This document shows, piece by piece, positions 35,134 through 47,608 of a DNA stretch of 64,000 nucleotides; the first letter of the stretch is position 1, and each line of letters starts with the position of its first letter. A program made the translations under genes and the position numbers. The DNA comes from Tilletia caries (lineage: Eukaryota > Basidiomycota > Exobasidiomycetes > Tilletiales > Tilletiaceae), in NCBI GenBank assembly GCA_032718865.1, contig JALUTQ010000018.1:496001-560000 (forward strand). The letters run 5' to 3'. The notes under the pieces are model-generated. The model made no database searches and was not told the origin of the DNA. It was given only the letters and a program-made list of their open reading frames with translations.

Positions 35134-37326
35134 GCTGGGCAGAGGAGAGAGAGGGGCGTGAGGAGATACCCGACTGATAATATGTAGACCCGATGCCCGT
35201 GTGTGTTGGTTCGTGTGGGCGGGTGCGGGATGGGCGGGAGGAGATAAGTATGTACTCGGGGGGAGGAAAGGGACGGGTGCTGGAGGTGTGACTGGAAAGG
35301 GAAGGCGGTATAAAGAGACGGGTGGCAGGAAAGACCAAAGGACTAAGGAGGTGTAGAAACAACAGCTGTTGCTTATATATGAGACGGGAAGATGATGAGG
35401 TTCCGAAGAAGCCCGGCTCGCTGCTTTCGTTTCACACGTGCCGTTGCTTGGGACTTCGAGAGCAAGACAGGGCTGTGTTGTGAACTTGTTCGTCGCCCTG
35501 GCTCAGATTCATGCGGAAGAGAAGCACCGTCAACGCGTCAACGCGTCAACTCTCCCAAAAAGGAAGCCGCTTTGCTGTGCAGTGGGCTTCGATTGACACA
35601 GCTGATCTGGCTCTTGTCTGCCCAACAGGAAACCCGGATTAAAAATGATCGCTGGACTGTGCCAGCGTAAGCCTTCCCCTCACCCACTCATGCAAGCCAA
35701 GCCCGACCGTCTCTTTGTTTTCGCCCACACCCCGCCTCCGACTTATTACGAATCACCCGCGTGCGGGCTGTGGCAAGTCGCAACTTCCAAAAGTCCCAAT
35801 AAGGGCGGTGTATGGGTAATGGGAAGACTGGCATTTGCTTCGCTCCCATCTCCGCATCTGATGAACAATGCCATAATGCTGATGCTACCCGTCATCGCTC
35901 ACTCACCGCTCATCCCGAGCTGACCACGCGACCATCATGCTTCCACCGCTTCCTGACCGCGCCTGACCATGACGCTTCCCCTTCCTCGAGATCTCCAGAG
36001 ACTAGCCCCGATGGTATCTCAGGAAAACGCTTCGAAGCAGACATTTGCCCTAACTTCCGTCGCGCGCACACGAGAGAATCGCAGAAGCAAAGTGAGGAAG
36101 GATGTATAGAGAAAAGCGGTGCTTACTGCTGACTGCTTTGCCCTTGGGAAGATAATGCTGCTTCCAGGAACCAGGTCTTCCCACTTCGCAGCCTGTCTCT
36201 TTCGTCCCTGGGCTTGCCAAGCAATTCATGATCGCCGCCCTCATCGCCTTCATTGCCAATATTCCACAGCCAGAGGGCGACGAGCGCGGGTGCCTGGCAG
36301 ACGGCAGTGAGAAAGACCTTCCTTCACGCCCTTCCAAGGATTCAGCGGTGCCAACTGCAGGAAGCAGGAACAGCGCCCACCGCACCCGCCAACCTTCCAA
36401 TTCACAATTTGTGCAGACCGACCATCGGCGTTCTCTCACGTCCCTCGCCCGCTCTGGACTCTGGCTGGATCCAACTGCAGCGTTCCCGCTCCTACGTCGA
36501 GCCCACCTCGACACCACTCCCGACCCCCACGCCCGACCACGTTGGGAGCCTTGGCGGATAAGCAGGGGAGTCGGACTGCCAAGTCCAGAATCGACTGGAG
36601 AGGAACAGGTGGGGAACGGCGCGTTGGAACGGGGTCGCCCGTTCCATGGTACGCTTCAGCAACACCTTCTGTCTGCCACCTTGCAAGTTGCAAATGCCCA
36701 TCATGCATCATGGAGGCTCCAGGTCGTCGCAACCCTCCAGATACGTGAGCGGTACGATCCTTGCTCAACCTCTGACATCTGACCCCTCATCGCCTCATCG
36801 CCCATCTCTGGCCTCTGCCAGCTTGGAGAGTGAGGTTTCCGGAAAGATCCGAGACATGCGATCAACGCCATGAAATTTGTTCCCCTTCCCCTGCGGTCTT
36901 GCCTTTGCAGACGATTTCATCGCGCTGTGGCCCAGACAAACGGGGGATGAAAGCGAAGAGCAGGGCGAAGCTGACCACCATGACCATCACCTCCTCCCTC
37001 GTCCTCGTCCTTCGGCTTCCCTCTCTGACCCGCAGGAAGTATTATTCCCTGGTGTTTGTGTTCTCGTCGGAAGCAAGGGTGAGTAGTGTCACATGTCGCA
37101 TGCATGTCACACGAGACGGTTGCCTTGGCGGCGCCTCACTGACCGCTGAGCTTCCCAACCCCCTCGCACTGGAATTCTCGACCTTGTTCTCAACACTGAC
37201 CATATAGTCTTCAATCTTCCTCTCTCCTCCACCTTCAGACCTCTCACCATCTGATCCTCTCTCTTTCCCCGTCCTTCTCGTTCTCGTTCCCCTTTGTCCC
37301 GACCACCTGTCAGTCCTTTCGCAACA
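35134..37326. promoter_or_regulatory. Divergent intergenic region between Ca2+-ATPase and chitin deacetylase
   Basis: 2.2 kb with no supported gene. It must carry both promoters. Just upstream of 37327 it is CT-rich, typical of fungal leaders. A short CAACGCGTCAACGCGTCAAC triplication occurs near 35528. No further sites are claimed. Confidence 0.4.
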
Positions 37327-39265
37327 ATGCAATTCTCCACCTTCCGCCTGAGCGCCAGTCTTGCCTTCATCCTCGCCTCCCTCCTCCCCGTCTCCCACGC
37401 CTCCCAACACCAAGCCCACATCCGACACGAGCTCACTCCCGCCAAGCGCGCAATCGTCAACCGCGACGCGGCCCTCTCCCAGCTCTCGCCCGCCGTCCGG
37501 GCCGACTTGGAAACCCGGGATCCGAGCGAGTATCAGTTGTTCTTGAATCACGACTTGCAGGTGCGGGATGAACGCTTTGTTGGTGGGGGGCCGGCGCACG
37601 ATGCGGAGGCTACCTGGATCAACGGCCATGTGAGTTACGTTTCCTCCGCATGAGCAAGGGCCGAGGGGGGCCATGTCTGACGTCTGACCCATGTACTCCT
37701 TCTTCCTCCGATGTCCAATTTCTTCTTGGAACAGGGTCCCGGTATCGGCAACTGCGCTACAGGCGTCGCTATCACCCTTGACGACGGCCCCTACACCTGG
37801 CACGAGGACATTTCTAAGAAAATGACCGCTGCAAACATGACTGCGAACTTCTTCGTGAACGGTTTCAACTAGTTCGTAACGCTTTCTCGCCTCCCCCTTC
37901 TTGTCGTAAGGGAGCCGCGAAGCTGATCAGATTCTTTTCCTTCCTTTTCATTCTTTTTCTGTGAATCATTAGCGGATGGTACGTTGTCTTCGATTCCTTC
38001 TCCGTTGTTTGGGCCTCGCGAAGCTGAACACGTCCCTTTCCTTGACCTGATAATAGCATCTACGACCCGGCCAATGTCGCCGGTCTGCGCCGGGCCCACG
38101 CCATGGGCCACTACCACTTCTCTCACACCTGGTCGCACGGTACGTTCCCAAATTGCTCTTCCTACCTCTGCTTGAAACACACAAACTCAATCTGAAGTCG
38201 ATTCTCGTGACCGAACAGTGAACCTTACCTCGGGTCTCACCTACAAGCAGATCGACAAGCAAGTCCAGCTTGTCGAGGACGCCCTGTGGAAGATTCTGTA
38301 CGTGTTTGTTACTTTCTCGGGTCCTTCCCTCTCCCTTTCACGACCTCGCCGACAGTCGTACTCACGTGTTTTCCCTGCGTTCCCTCCCTTCCTCTAGGGG
38401 AGTTGTGCCCGCTTTCATCCGACCTCCGTACGGCGAGTCAAACCGGACCATCGTAGAGTGAGTTGATATAGACGTCAGGGGCGCTGGATTCCTCTCTTGA
38501 CCCAACCATTTCTTTGCTCACCTTTATACAACTGTTTACAGCTACCTCACGAACAAGAAGGGCTACAAGGTCGTCATGTGGGACACGGACACTGGGTACG
38601 TCTGCAGCTGATTACTCATCCTCTTGAGCCGATCCATCTCCTGACAACGTCCCGTTACTCACATGTCTCTACATGCCCTCTTCTTAGTGACGCCGGCGGA
38701 AACACCACCGCCCAGTCTAACGCTGTATACAGGGACTTCAAGACTGGCGAGCGTCATCTCGTCCTCAACCACGAGATCACGAAGGGCACAGCCGACGTCG
38801 TCATCCCTTACGCCATCAAGCGTAAGTTTTTCCTTCCCTATCCTTCCTCCTTCGCTGAACTTCCCATCCCTACTCGGGCAATCCAATCTTACCTTCTTCT
38901 CATTTCGGATTCTCCCACATAAATACAGACCTCCAAAAGATCCGCCAGCCTTCGATCGGTCTTCACCAGTGCCTCAAGGGCAAGCCCTCTCCGTACAAGG
39001 TTGTCGGCAAGAAGGGCACGCGCGACGCGTGAGTACTCCCATTGAGCTCCGATATCCTCCCTCATCCATCCCGAAGAGTGTCATTCGCGTTGCTGAACCT
39101 TTTCGTTATGTTGCTCTCCCTGGCCCCCGGACATTCGTCTTTCAGAACTTGGACTTGGTATGTTGATGAGTTCCGAAGTGGCTTTCCTTTGGACGATAAT
39201 GCTGACGCACATACTCTGGTATCCTCTCAAATAGTGATGGCACGCCCGCGCCAGGTGCCTCCTGA
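37327..39265 (+). CDS. Chitin deacetylase (carbohydrate esterase family 4), secreted
   Basis: Removes N-acetyl groups from cell-wall chitin to make chitosan. MQFSTFRLSASLAFILASLL is a signal peptide, followed by a propeptide-like region. Eleven exons: 37327-37629, 37735-37871, 37974-37979, 38057-38139, 38219-38297, 38398-38457, 38542-38595, 38688-38821, 38929-39028, 39146-39157 and 39235-39265. The third (6 nt) and tenth (12 nt) are micro-exons needed to give NGFNYGCIYD and ATWTCDGTPAPG. NodB motifs are present: TLDDGPYTWH (Asp pair), SHTWSH (the two metal-binding His), RPPYGES, and the VVMWDTDT and LVLNHEI segments. Catalytic residues look intact. About 330 residues. The C-terminus lacks a clear GPI signal, so a soluble or wall-associated enzyme is likely. 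Confidence 0.94.
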
Positions 39266-40149
39266 TGCCTGATGGTCGAGCTTCCCACCTTCAAGGCCCT
39301 ACAACGGACTTATTTTCCCTCAGTTCAGCAACCTCCCGACCATCTATACCTTTCATCTTCCACGGGCAACTTTTATTCTCTCTCACCTTTCCGTCACCGG
39401 CTCTCTCGCTCTGGAACAATCTTATGAATCATCGATACGCGCATCAACACTCCCTCCACCTCAGGCCAACCTTTCTAACACTTCCACCCTCCCTTGGACC
39501 TCTCTTGGACTATCCTCCTTCTAGCTTCTATGTAGCTGTCGTCGAAGGATGTCACCTTTGGATGCACGCGTTCAGCGTTCATATACGTAAGAAGAAAAGC
39601 GCTGGCTTGTCCCTGTGATGAGAGATGCCATGGATGAGCGATGAGAGGCGATGAGGAGTGACGGCGGCATGATGGATGATGCTGAGATGAGCAATTTGAG
39701 GAAGAGATCGCACCCACCGGCCACCATCTCCGCCTGCCTGCTGGTCAGAGCGATCACAAGGCACGCACCCAGAAGTGGACGGAGAGTTTCACATGGTCGG
39801 CTGTTCCATGCCACCCACGCATAACGGGAACCTGACACCATCCATGCGGCGCCGTGGCGGTGTCGCGGCCGGACTTGGTCTCATTCCCCTTCTCATTTGG
39901 TCCATAGGAGGTTCCAAGTTCCAACGTCGCAGGCGGCCTGAGCGCCTGAGCGCCTGATCTCAACGGGCGGACCACCCGAGCTGACACTTCTGCACACACT
40001 TAAATAGCGAGCCGGTTCTGTCCACCCCCTCTGATCTTTCTGCCCCCTACCCCCTCCTCTTTCTTTTGCCCTCCCGTCCCCATCTTCTTCTGACTCCAGA
40101 GAGCGCACAATCGTCCCGGAGAGGGGAACGGCTCGGCACCGCCCAGAAG
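39266..40149. other. Intergenic region, no gene recognised
   Basis: 3' flank of the chitin deacetylase, then CT-rich leader sequence before the small gene at 40150. No other gene seen. Confidence 0.4.
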
Positions 40150-41037
40150 ATGCTGCCAGCGGTGCGCTCCATCATTCTGGCCGCATACGGCATCGCTCTG
40201 CGATCCGCAGCGGCAGCGCACCATCGTCAAGCAGCGCTCTGCCCAGACAGCGCCGCCGCCGTCGTGCTCTCGGTATCCTCCTCCCTGCCACGCCCATGTG
40301 CGGCAGAAGCGTCTCAGACGAAGGAGGAGGAGGACGAGCGTCAATTGCTCGAAACCCTGGCTGTGCTCGACCAACTGCTCCAGCCGCTCGTTCTTCGGGA
40401 TCACTTGTTGACTTCCGAGGAACAGAAGGGCAATGCGAACATGGACGTTCATCAGCGGCAGTCGATTCACCAGGGGCTGTTCCCAGAAGCCGCGTTTGAA
40501 GACGACGATGAATGGATGTTCAAGCTCGAGGTGAATCTGCTGAACGAGGTCTTTGGTGCCTTCGTTCCCGGGACGGTACGTTTCACTCTTTGAGGCTCCC
40601 CCTTGCCCGTCCCCGAACGACAACTGATTCATCGCTTCCCTCCCTCTCCCAAATGAGCAGGTCGTCAGCACAGCGTTGAAAGACGCAGATGTCAGCGATC
40701 GAACTTTGCCACTGGTAGCTCCGCCGCCGCCTAAGCAATCTTTGCGCTTCCTCCTCCCTGGCCCAGGCTATGTCCAATGCAGCAGGGTGGAGGGAGGCGA
40801 GATCGTGGTGCGGTACGAGGAGAAGGCGACGGCTGAACGATCTAGGGCGAGGCCGATCAAACGTGAGTTTCCAGAGATGTATCGACTGCCTGCGGATCGC
40901 AGCCCGGCCAGCCCTCTGATCACCTCCACACTTTCCCATACTCGATTCTTACTTGCACAGGGGACAAGATACGTCCGGTTCGACGGAAACTTGCCCCAGG
41001 CGGGCGTTGCAGCGCTCATCGCTATATCAACTTATAA
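40150..41037 (+). CDS. Hypothetical protein, about 234 residues
   Basis: Unrecognised family. Three exons, 40150-40575, 40661-40862 and 40961-41037, join in phase with GTACGT and GTGAGT donors, giving 234 residues. The N-terminus (MLPAVRSIILAAYGIAL, then Ala-rich) could be a mitochondrial or membrane-targeting segment. The middle is acidic and helical (EEEDERQLLETLAVLDQLLQ; EDDDEWMFKLEVNLLNEVF). After a Pro-rich linker (LVAPPPPK) comes a beta-like stretch (RFLLPGPGYVQC; GGEIVVRYEE) and a basic tail. An alternative upstream ATG exists at 40066. The coding claim rests on clean splice phase and composition rather than homology. Confidence 0.5.
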
Positions 41038-41937
41038 TCTCTCGGACTTCTGCTCTCGGTGTCTCGCATCTCGGTCTCTCTCTCGCCTTCGGACTTCTTT
41101 CTTTCTCGGTCGGTCAACGCTTCAGAAGGAGGAAAGCCACAGGTCTGGTTCGCTCATCAAGAACACCTGGTCAGCTCCCATCAAGGTTGCTCTGCTTCCT
41201 TCCCTCGGCTTCCTCACAAACTTGGCGAACGCTCCTGTCGGTCATACACGTATCCGATGGAGCATCCGACCTTCTACAAACACAAAGAACCCAGAAAACA
41301 GAGTGGACTTCGATTCGGACAATCGCCTCTTTTCTTCCGCATTCACAATCGTCGATAAAATGGAACGGCCTTCCGCGCTTCCTCCCTCTGCTGGAAAAGC
41401 TCTGCTACTACACCACTACTGGAGCACGACCGGCCGAGGGCAAGCGTGCAAGACGTTCCCCCAAAAACAAGGCATCAATTCGCTTCGGAGACTCATCAAA
41501 ACACCTGACCCACGCATCGCCTGCACGCATCCATTCTCAACATAGACCGCATCCAGAATCCTCGTTCCCCCTTCCCGCATTTCTCTTCGACCTGCCTTGT
41601 GGTCGGGTCCTACCAGCCCCGGCCTCCCGACATTTCCTTTTCCACCCACACTTTCTTTCTCACCCTTTGCATCACCATGCACATGCCTCCGAGCCCCCTC
41701 CATGCTCTCTCAGCTCGTGGTTGGATCTTGGTGCATGCTCCTCTCTCTCCTCCTCCTCATGCTGTCCATGCTCTCCATGCCCTCCATGCCTGTTCTCATT
41801 TCCCACCAAGAATCCAAACCACATCCATGCCCCAAACCATGCTCGGAGCCTTTCCCTTACCTGAGGTTCATCAGGTTGCCGTCGATGATGAGCTCAAGCT
41901 ACTCGTGGTCGACGATCAGCACAAAGGAAAGGAAGAA
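41038..41937. other. Intergenic region, no supported gene
   Basis: Open frames here overlap in several registers and lack domains. CT-rich sequence and repeats of CATGC/CTCCATGC near 41640-41790 lie upstream of the GT17 gene. The open frame of that gene extends upstream of the chosen start. Confidence 0.35.
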
Positions 41938-43517
41938 ATGTCGCGGAGAAGCAAGCGTGAAGGTTCGGCAGAGTATCAGGAGCTGCCTTTAACAGCTGAG
42001 GATCTGTCCTATCCGCCGCCGTCGGGGTCGGGCCTGAGTCTCGGGGGCAGACCATTGTCGAGGCGGAAAACGATCCTCACTGGGCGGAATCTGTGTCGAC
42101 TGTGTCTGATCAGCCCTCTCTTGGTCATCCTGGGCGCGGTGGGATGGTATGCTATCGTGCGCGGCTTGAGACCGCTCGCCAATCTCTTCACGTACGGTAC
42201 TCGGCCATTGGTGAGTGCATATGGTGAATGCTCTTTGACTTGACAGCGCTTACCTATGCCGGTCTTCTTTCAACAGTGGGATCACCAGCCCGAGTCCGAT
42301 CCGAATATCTTCGTACCGCACCTTTACGCAGCAGGCGTACCGCCCGACGACCGCGCCGCCTGCGCGCGACACAACGTCACCCTCCGCACCAACCCGTCCG
42401 TCCGCCGGCTCATCGACGCAACCATCGTCTCGACCGAGATCGACCTGCTCGAGCTACGCATGCGCGAGCTCGAAGACGTCGTCGATGTCTTTGTGATCGT
42501 CGAATCAGAAAGGACGTTTATGGGGACGGCGAAGAATCTGAGCTTTGCGCAGAATCGGAATCGGTTTGCGAGGTGGGAGAGTAAGATTCGATATATGGCG
42601 ACGCCGGGGAGGGAGTTGGCACCCGGGGAGGATCCATTCCGCGTGGAGAAGGAGATGCGGGAGGCGGTCACCGACTTCCTGTGAGTGTTTCTACTGCCAC
42701 TGTGAATTTTGTTATGTATGCGTTAAGTGTGGACCTGACGAGCTCGTTCTCATGCAGAGCAAAAAAGGTACAGCCTGCGGACACCGACCTACTCTTTATG
42801 TCCGACGTCGACGAAATCCCCGCCGCACACAGTCTCGCCCTCCTCAAGGCGTGTGATTTCCCTCTCCCGATCCATCTCCAGCTCCGCCAATTCGTCTATA
42901 GCTTTGAATTCCCGACCGATTCGGGGAGCTGGCGGGCTCAGATGCACGAGTGGTTGGGCGGGCCTCCTCAGACGGCATACATGCACTCAAAAGCCACGGA
43001 TCGTGTGCTGGCGGATGCGGGTTGGCATTGCAGGTGAGCAGGACTCCGTCCAGGGAAGCTGGTATCGAAGCCCTGCTTGAAAGTTGAGGAAACGACCTGC
43101 TGATGCCTCTCTCAATCTACAGCTTCTGCTTCCGCAGCATTTCAGATTTCGTATTCAAGATGTCGGTTAGTACATTGATCCTCACTCCTTTTCCTGTCCC
43201 TTCACTTCCTTCGTCGCAGACCAAGCAGTCCTAACACCTTCAAACCCCCCCTCCCACAGTCATACTCCCACTCCGACCGACTGTTCGGGAACAACAACTA
43301 CCAAAAGCTCCTCAACCCAGTAGAGATCCAACGAAAGATCTGTTCCGGCGAGGACGTTTTTGGGCTCCTGCCCGAAGTATACACCTGGGCTGAGCTGCTC
43401 TGGAGATGGAACGGAGCGACCAAGTCACCGAGCGCGGTCAACGTGCCCAAGGCGGTCATTCAGGATAGTGAGCGCTTTCGGTATTTGCTGCCGGGAGGTT
43501 GTGTACGGGACGGTTGA
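41938..43517 (+). CDS. GT17-family glycosyltransferase (beta-1,4-N-acetylglucosaminyltransferase III-like)
   Basis: Type II membrane glycosyltransferase of family GT17, related to the enzyme that adds bisecting GlcNAc; the fungal acceptor is not established. Exons 41938-42210, 42277-42680, 42758-43033, 43123-43165 and 43260-43517 join in phase, about 417 residues. A short basic cytosolic tail (MSRRSKREG) precedes one membrane span (LCLISPLLVILGAVGWYAIV), so a Golgi lumenal domain is expected. Family motifs are IDLLELRMRELEDVVDVFVI, ERTFMGTAKNL, the DxD-like DLLFMSDVDEIP, GWHCSFCFRSISDF and the terminal RYLLPGGCVRDG. The start at 41938 is chosen because it gives a compact tail; the frame is open further upstream to 41599. 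It converges with the GT4 gene. Confidence 0.88.
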
Positions 43518-44540
43518 AAAGGGATGGGGACGACTATGAAGGAACGGCACATTTCTTCGGTTTTCCCCTCGTTACGTGCTTGAGACACGCCGATCCGCTA
43601 CGGCTCGACTTCAGCTCGAGGTTGGCGTTCTCCAACGGCTCGCAAACAACAGTCATATGTTCGTCTTCTCTCTCCCCAAGCCGGTTCTTCTGGGCCAGAG
43701 GAATCTTTTCGACTCGGGAATCCAGATGAAGTCCCAAGAAGAAGGCCCTCAATCAATTCGACGAGGTTCAGGTCGTCACACGCCTATACCAGAACAGGAA
43801 GACTGAACAAATCCGGGACGACGATCAAGGTTCCGAAGTCAGGATTCCCAGAGCTTCGACGGCAGGGCGCGGCGGGACAGAACAGGGTCGAGGGATGGAG
43901 AACCCCTTCGCCCAGCTGCTTCTCTCGTTAGTGCCCCGTGCGGTCCTCACTGCGCCCCTTTCTTGCTGCTCTGCTCTCCCACTACCCTATCGCATCTTCA
44001 GCGCTTCAGCCTCCAGGCTAAGCACGCACACAGGCCTGCAATACTCCGTGTACATGAACCGCCAGACAAATAGGACAGTTCGGAATCCATTTTTTTCGTT
44101 GCATTCAATAATCTCGTGGCTTCTAAGAAAAGGGAGAGGAGGAGCAGAAGATGAAGAGTGGAGACATGTGCGGCGGGGAGAGGTTGAAGGGAAAGCGCGG
44201 TATGATATGCTGTTGCAAGAAGATGAAGGCGAAGGAAGTGATTGCTCTTGGGCTAGATATACATACAGCGGGGTCGGGAAGGGTCGGTCGGTCGGGAAAG
44301 TTGAGTTTTTTTCGTGAGAGGTTTCGAACGGCGCCGTGTCTTGCAGGCCGTGAACAGAAAGGCGGGTCGACGCCAGCGTTTTGAGAGAAGGAAAAGGCTT
44401 CGCAGAAATGGGTCGTAAGGCCGGAGCAAGCAGCTCAAAGACGAACGAAGGCCGGTCGAGAGAGAAACCTTGGGTCGTAAAACGTCGCTGTTCGTTAATC
44501 GTATCGGTACTCGAGGCGGAAAAGGCGATTGAGCTCAACC
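43518..44540. other. 3' flanks of converging glycosyltransferase genes
   Basis: About 1 kb between two convergent stop codons. No gene, RNA or repeat recognised. Confidence 0.4.
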
Positions 44541-46727
44541 TCAGGCGAGCAGTACAAAGTACCACAACGCCATGAAGAGGATCAGGTACACCAACACCGC
44601 CGCCTTCACAATGGGTCCCGTGAGCGGAGCCGAAGCACACCGCTCCCGCTCCCGAACCCGCTCCAGCTCCTCATCACTCAACCGCTTCCGAATCGCCTCC
44701 TTCCGCTCGCCCTCCTTCTGCGCCTCCTTGACAAGCACGGCCTCGTATCCACCGATGCACTCCTCCATGGCGGCCCACCAGGTCCGCTTGCAGGCCATCT
44801 CGCGGGCCCGACGGCCCATCTCGGCTCGCAGGACTCGGTCGGAGATGAGTTGCTCGAGCAGCTGGGCGTAGGCGGTGGCGCAGGGCAGGAAGGCGGGGTG
44901 AGAGGTTGAGGTCAGGTAGGAGAACTCGATGATGGATGGGATAGGGGCCGGTAGACCGGGCACTGTCACGTTCGAGATACGAGAGGAGGTCGAAGAAGAT
45001 TGAGTGCCGGAGATGGCGCTTGTAGAAGAAGCACCGGCAGTGGCCTCTTCGGCCTTGGCGTCGCGCGAAGCGTCGGCTTCTTGCTGAGCGACGTTCACAG
45101 GCTTGCCAGTCTCGAGCTCCTCGAAAGACTTGCTGACGGTCCCCTTTGACGCAGCAGCGACGTCGAGGAGCAGCCCGGTCCGGCCATGGTAGACGAGGTC
45201 GCTCGTTCCCTCCGCATGCAACCCTACGACGGGCAGTCCACTGGCGAGAGCCTCGAGGACGACTTGTCCGAAGGTCTCGGTGAAGGAGGGGAAAGCAAAC
45301 ACGCTGGCGGAAGCATACATCGCCGCGAGCCGCTTGCCAGACTGATGCCCCATGAAAGCAGCATCCAAGTTGAACTTCTGACACAGCCGGGTCAAGTCCC
45401 CGCGCGCGGGTCCGTCACCAACAAAGACGAGCTTGGCGGCGGCACGGACGTGGTCGGGCAGGAGCCGGAAGGCCTCGACGAGGAAGCGGAGGTTCTTCTC
45501 CCAGGACATGCGGCCGACGTAGAGGATGACCGTCTTGCTCTCCTGGTCAGCTGCGCTGAGGATGGGTCGAGTGGAGAAGGAGGCGCGGTGAGATGAGGAA
45601 ACCCTGTCCGAAGAGGAGGAAGAAGAAGAGGAGGATGTAGGCTCGGACATCGCGGGAGGTGGCAAGGCGAAGGAGCCTGAGTCGAAAGCCGGGATCCCGG
45701 CGAGGGAGTCGTATGATGGTGGAGGACTGAACTCCGGCGAGGCTGAGAGGGAAGGCGAGTTCGGGTTGAGCCTGAAAGAAGGCGGTGACCGAATGTAGCT
45801 CTCATCGGCCGGCGACGAGGGGTTGCTTGCTGAGGATGAAGAAAAGGTGATGCCCAACCTCTGAGCGAAATGCATCGAAGCTGCGTCGTCGGCTGCCAAG
45901 ACTCGCGGTGTGCGCATGAGAGACTCCGGCTTAGGCGTGGCACCCCACGAAGAACGCAGGTTGTCGTCCCGGTGTTCGGGGCTGAACATCTCTGGGTAGA
46001 CACCCCGACCCCAGATCACGACGTTCGAGAATCCCTTGGAGCGGAGCATGCGCCGGGTGGACTCGGAGGGGCAGAAGTTGATTTCGCAGCGGTCGTGCAG
46101 GTTTCGAGTGAGGCCCCACATGGTCTTCTCGAGCCAGGGCAGACCGAAGAGAGTGGCATATGTGGGCAAGTTGGTGTGGTAGGAGGACACACATGGTACG
46201 TCGGGCAGCCACTTCTGGACGGCGGGGAGCATCTGAGCACCAAGCCAGATGGGGTCGACGAAGTGGACAATCTGTACACATTTACGAGAAAGCAGCGTGA
46301 GTGTGGACGGAGAAAGCGGCTGGAGCAGAAGGCATCATGAACTCACGTCTGGCTTGAACTGTTGCAAGCGCCGGATGAAGCGCGGCCGCATGAAGTTGAG
46401 CTTTAGGCCGGGGTACACCACGAGAGGTACACCAAATGTGCCGACAACAGGGTAGCTCGAGTACGAGGTCAAACCTGTCTCCGGTCCGAAGACAATGGCT
46501 TCGTGGCCTTCTGCGTTCATGTGCTCGAGCAGTCGGGCGAGGGTACGGGTGACGCCATCGACTTTTGGTAGAAAATTCTCTGTGACGATGGCGACGCGCA
46601 ATTTCCGCCGCTTGATGTCGGCTGGGAAATGGGTGAGAGAAGATGCGGCTGCTGCGGGTGCAGGTGGCAGCACTTCTGTAAGCGCAGCAGAGGCCGCAGC
46701 AGTGGCAGCTGAGATTGTGTCGGTCAT
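44541..46727 (-). CDS. GT4-family glycosyltransferase (SQD2/mannosyltransferase-like)
   Basis: GT-B retaining glycosyltransferase that transfers a sugar from a nucleotide donor to a lipid or glycan; similar to plant SQD2 and bacterial mannosyltransferases by motif, exact substrate unknown. Exons 46727-46347 and 46271-44541 (75-nt intron) give about 703 residues. The N domain begins RVAIVTENFLPKVDGVTRT, with SYHTNLPTYATLFGL. The C domain has ILYVGRMSWEKNLRFLVEAF, LVFVGDGPARG, and the donor-binding FTETFGQVVLEALASGLPVV with GRTGLLLD. Two Ser-rich insertions, at about residues 245-330 and 500-550, lengthen it beyond typical family members. The end (VKAAVLVYLILFMALWYFVLL) is a C-terminal membrane anchor. 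The inverted-repeat element at 47008-47601 lies 280 bp upstream. Confidence 0.9.
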
Positions 46728-46999
46728 GGTACAAATCTTCAACGCGTGTCGTGTGGATGGATTCGCTGGCTGAGAGAGAGCAGGGAAGGCAGAAGAGAGC
46801 AGGGAAGGAGAGGATGAAGAAGAGGAAGAGGAAGGGAGGGGAGGAATCGTTAGTGCGTGCGCTGCGTGCGTGCGAGGTGGGAAGGGAAGCGTCTGTATAT
46901 AAACCCTCGAGCTGAGAATACGGGGGAACGAGGCTGGCTTGTCTGTCACGTTCTCCCGCAACCAGCAGAGACAACACCGGACGCGAGAGGCGCGCGCGC

Positions 47000-47608
47000 G
47001 ACTGAGTCTCAGTAGAAAAAACTGTGGAGGATTGGTGGAGAAATTGCCCAAATGGACCGTTTGTGGGGCTTTTGTGGAGCATCCGTGGAAAGCAAACCGC
47101 AACCCCTGCCAAAAGCTGATCTGCCACCTTTGCCACGTGAGCGTTGTCCAAATTTGCGTTGCGGTTGAGAATCTAGTCGCCGAGCATCGAAAACGATCAC
47201 GTGGAGTTTTTTTCACCACCTTCAAAACAGTCACACACCAAAAGGGAGCATAACGATCCTCAATAAAAAGACGCAACAACGCCGTTTGAGGCAAAACTTA
47301 CGCGAGAGAGGGCATGCAGATGAGGTTGAGTGACTGTGGATGGCTACAGGAGCGCGTGAGAGCGGGAGTGCAGAAGGAGAGGGGGGGGGCAAGGGGAAGG
47401 CGTGCGTGCTGGGCCTTGGGAGCACACACAGGCGCTTTCCACTCATTTTTACTGTCGGGCAAAAAGCGCGCTAAGCCAAATTTAAAGAGTGAAGTTTGGT
47501 GGAGCTTTCGTGGAGCTTTCGTGGAGAAAAAAGTTCATTTTGGAGGTTTCGTGGAGACTCCACCAAACCTCCACGAACCATCCACATTTTTTTCTACTGA
47601 GACTGAGT
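47000..47608. mobile_element. Non-autonomous inverted-repeat element, 594 bp, in the GT4 upstream region
   Basis: The element spans 47008-47601. Both ends read CTCAGTAGAAAAAA inward (14 identical bases), then (C/A)TGTGGA. The flanks carry ACTGAGT on both sides (47001-47007 and 47602-47608), extended to GACTGAGT if one terminal base is assigned to the target. Subterminal regions are full of GTGGAG and TTTCGTGGAG repeats in both orientations. No transposase is encoded. A 7- or 8-bp duplication leaves the superfamily open; hAT is possible. Confidence 0.82.

Noticed and set aside
40953..41864. 303-codon plus-strand frame
   Set aside because: Starts inside the intron and last exon of the 40150-41037 gene and runs through CT-rich leader sequence; no domain.
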